DNA of 16,681 nucleotides from an uncultured Clostridia bacterium (GTDB lineage: Bacteria > Bacillota > Clostridia > Christensenellales > Borkfalkiaceae): positions 1 through 16,681 of the forward strand of contig CAMOXE010000119.1 in NCBI GenBank assembly GCA_946628865.1, given 5' to 3'. Both the position numbers and the translations under genes were made by a program. The notes beneath the pieces were generated by a model. It was not told the DNA's origin, did no database searches, and saw nothing but the letters and a program-made list of their open reading frames with translations. This document shows, in pieces, positions 14,937-16,681 of the stretch. Each line of letters begins with the position of its first letter. The first letter of the stretch is position 1.

Positions 14937-16241
14937 ATGAGAAATTATTATCAAAAAGAAGCGGAAACGATGCCGCTCGAGCAACTTAGACGCCTGCAAT
15001 CGGAAAAACTGAAAGCGCAAGTAAAGCACGTCTACGAAAACGTGCCGTATTACAAAAATTTAATGGACGAAAAGGGCGTTAAGCCGGAAGATATAAACTG
15101 CGTGGAAGATTTATATAAACTGCCCTTTATCTCCAAAGCCGACCTACGCGAGACCTACCCTTACGGCATGCTCGCCGTTCCGCTTTCGGAGTGCGTTCGC
15201 ATACAATCGACTTCCGGAACGACGGGAAAACGCGTCATCGCTTACTACACTCAAAAAGACGTAGACTTATGGGAGGACTGTTGCGCGAGGGCGATAGTCG
15301 CCGCGGGCGGCACGAAAGACGACGTAGTCCACGTCTCTTACGGTTACGGACTCTTTACCGGCGGAGCGGGACTGCACGGCGGCTCGCACAAACTCGGCTC
15401 GCTTACTCTTCCCATGTCGAGCGGGAACACGGAAAGGCAAATTCAGTTTATGATGGATTTAAAGTCCACGATACTTTGCTGTACGCCCTCTTACGCGGCG
15501 TATCTCGGCGAAAGTTTAAAAGAACGCGGCTATAAGCCTACCGATAACCACTTAAAAGCAGGCATATTCGGCGCAGAGCCTTGGACTGAAGAGATGCGAA
15601 AAGACATCGAAAGCAGCCTCGGCATAAAGGCTTACGACATCTACGGCTTAACCGAGACCTCGGGTCCGGGCGTCGCGTTCGAGTGTGAAGAGCAGAACGG
15701 AATGCATGTGAACGAGGACCATTTTCTCGCGGAGATAATCGACCCCGATACAGGCGAAGTTCTGCCGGAGGGCGAAAAAGGCGAACTCGTATTCACGTCT
15801 TTAGACAAAGAGGCGTTCCCGCTTATCAGATACAGAACGCGGGACATCTGCGTGCTGTCGAGAAAAAAATGCTCCTGCGGCAGAACTTTCGTTAAGATGA
15901 GCAAACCCATGGGCAGGAGCGACGATATGATGATAATAAAGGGCGTAAACGTATTCCCGTCGCAGATAGAAACCGTGCTTTTAAACGAGGGATATACCCC
16001 GAACTATAAGATAGAAGTAGACAGAGTAAACAACAGCGACACGCTGGATATTTACGTCGAACTCTCCGCCGAACAGTTTTCCGACACGGTAAGCGGCTTT
16101 AACGCAAAAGAAAAGAGCCTTGCCTCGGCGATAAAGACCATGCTCGGCATCCAGCCCGTCGTACACCTCGTTCCGCCTAAAACGATAGAGCGCAGCGAAG
16201 GTAAGGCGGTAAGGGTAATCGACAAACGTAAACTCGTTTAA
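14937..16241 (+). CDS. paaK: Phenylacetate-CoA ligase (arylacetate-CoA ligase)
   Basis: PaaK is an AMP-forming ligase of the ANL superfamily that makes phenylacetyl-CoA, or another arylacetyl-CoA, from the acid, ATP and CoA. From the ATG at 14937 it has 434 aa, standard for PaaK. Motifs are the P-loop STSGTTGK (91-98), YGLTETSGPG (236-245), the hinge region RTRD (300-303), CSCGR (312-316), GRSDDMMIIKGVNVFPSQIE (326-345) and the C-terminal lysine near 423 in SEGKAVRV, expected to serve adenylation. An in-frame TTG at 14922 would overlap iorB; AGGA (14927-14930) lies downstream of it at 6-nt spacing to the ATG, so the ATG is preferred. Next to iorAB it would either regenerate arylacetyl-CoA for reductive carboxylation or handle arylacetates from amino acid breakdown. 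Actual substrate preference (phenyl, hydroxyphenyl or indole) is not readable. Confidence 0.95.
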   Translation: MRNYYQKEAETMPLEQLRRLQSEKLKAQVKHVYENVPYYKNLMDEKGVKPEDINCVEDLYKLPFISKADLRETYPYGMLAVPLSECVRIQSTSGTTGKRVIAYYTQKDVDLWEDCCARAIVAAGGTKDDVVHVSYGYGLFTGGAGLHGGSHKLGSLTLPMSSGNTERQIQFMMDLKSTILCCTPSYAAYLGESLKERGYKPTDNHLKAGIFGAEPWTEEMRKDIESSLGIKAYDIYGLTETSGPGVAFECEEQNGMHVNEDHFLAEIIDPDTGEVLPEGEKGELVFTSLDKEAFPLIRYRTRDICVLSRKKCSCGRTFVKMSKPMGRSDDMMIIKGVNVFPSQIETVLLNEGYTPNYKIEVDRVNNSDTLDIYVELSAEQFSDTVSGFNAKEKSLASAIKTMLGIQPVVHLVPPKTIERSEGKAVRVIDKRKLV

Positions 16242-16251
16242 GGAGCGAAAA

Positions 16252-16653
16252 ATGATAATAAAACAGATAACCGTACTTGCCGAAAACAGGCGCGGCGGAT
16301 TAAAGGAAATAACCGATCTTTTAGCCGACGGCGGCGTGGACATGAAAGCGCTTACCATTGCCGACACCAAAGAGTTCGGAATAGTAAGGATCATCGCCGA
16401 CAACGCCGAAAAAGCGGAAAAGTTGCTCTCGGACAGCGGACACTTATGCAAACTGACGGACGTGATCGGCGTTAAAATCCCCCATCGCGTCGGAGGACTG
16501 AACGAAGTCCTCGGCGTACTTTGCGACGCGGGCGTAAACGTGGAATATCTCTACGCCTTTTTGTCCGAAGAGGACGGAGCGAGGGTCGCTTTAAGGGTAA
16601 CCGACAACGAGAAAGCGGTAAAAGCGCTTACCGCGGCGGGGTTTTCACTTTGA
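16252..16653 (+). CDS. Tandem ACT domain protein, putative amino acid sensor
   Basis: This 133-aa protein is two ACT domains in a row and nothing else (about residues 1-68 and 70-133). The first begins IKQITVLAENRRGGLKEIT, with the ligand-loop glycines in NRRGGL. The second begins IGVKIPHRVGGLNEVLGVL, with the same loop (HRVGGL). ACT pairs bind amino acids at domain interfaces. Stand-alone versions next to paaK and iorAB are familiar in anaerobes and are presumed to sense aromatic amino acids or their acids, but no defined partner is known to me. AAGGAG (16240-16245) overlaps the paaK stop and fixes the start, 10 nt after that stop. The 3' end overlaps the next gene by four bases. Confidence 0.9.
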   Translation: MIIKQITVLAENRRGGLKEITDLLADGGVDMKALTIADTKEFGIVRIIADNAEKAEKLLSDSGHLCKLTDVIGVKIPHRVGGLNEVLGVLCDAGVNVEYLYAFLSEEDGARVALRVTDNEKAVKALTAAGFSL

Positions 16654-16681
16654 TAATAGATTTTCACACTCACGCCTTTCC
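16650..16681 (+). CDS. Amidohydrolase-like protein, 5' fragment cut by window end
   Basis: Ten complete codons are visible from a TTG start (16650-16652) that overlaps the ACT gene stop as TTGA. They read (M)IIDFHTHAF, probably followed by Pro. The DFHTH segment directly after a beta strand is the N-terminal metal-binding HxH motif of the amidohydrolase/PHP-type TIM-barrel hydrolases, where MIIDFHTH is a common beginning. A purine-rich GGCGGGG (about 16635-16641) lies eight bases upstream as a possible ribosome site. The overlap suggests co-translation with the ACT protein and membership of the ior operon. Its substrate cannot be told from this fragment. Confidence 0.6.
   Translation, partial: MIIDFHTHAF

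Overview
The window reads as chromosomal DNA of an anaerobic, endospore-forming Firmicute of the class Clostridia, probably an uncultured gut-type lineage. The reasons are a SipL-like DUF3794 plus LysM spore protein next to ispE, a two-RCK TrkA with TrkH, a YfhO-type envelope protein, a ferredoxin-dependent indolepyruvate oxidoreductase, AGGAGG-type ribosome binding sites and sigma-A-type promoters with 17-bp spacers. The exact taxon cannot be read from the sequence. No tRNA, rRNA, CRISPR array, insertion sequence, phage gene or integrase was seen, and no gene-free stretch exceeds about 150 bases.

Left half, minus strand (9205 down to 132): one tightly packed gene string starts at a good promoter (-35 at 9200-9205, -10 at 9177-9182). 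It runs ychF, a yfhO-like gene, trkA, trkH, a sipL-like gene and ispE. Junctions are a TAATG stop/start overlap (ychF/yfhO), 13 nt (yfhO/trkA), an ATGA overlap (trkA/trkH), 50 nt (trkH/sipL) and 16 nt (sipL/ispE). The 50-nt gap is the only one with room for regulation. It carries a striking inverted repeat that would fold the sipL start codon into a stem, and a possible sporulation-type promoter. Beyond the ispE stop codon, the last ~91 bases of ispE are repeated at 3-93, either as a decayed duplication or as an assembly artefact of a contig end.

Right half, plus strand (9213 to 16681): argS is transcribed divergently from ychF. Next come a strong promoter and a pair of envelope genes of unknown function, a 388-aa lipoprotein with a PED repeat and a 77-aa single-span membrane protein. 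They end at a perfect 11-bp hairpin. A 118-bp control region follows, with four TATAAG hexamers, a second hairpin and a promoter whose -35 box lies in that hairpin. It drives iorA, iorB, paaK, a tandem-ACT protein and the first 10 codons of an amidohydrolase-like gene cut by the window end.

Functionally, iorAB and paaK form a known type of arylpyruvate/arylacetate module linking aromatic amino acids, arylacetyl-CoA and free arylacetates through ferredoxin. The ACT protein could be its ligand sensor. The rest is housekeeping: translation (argS, ychF), isoprenoid precursors (ispE), potassium uptake (trkAH) and envelope or spore assembly. I see no convincing new multi-gene system. The observations most worth checking are the start-codon hairpin before sipL, the TATAAG/hairpin control region before iorA, and the orphan lipoprotein/membrane pair.
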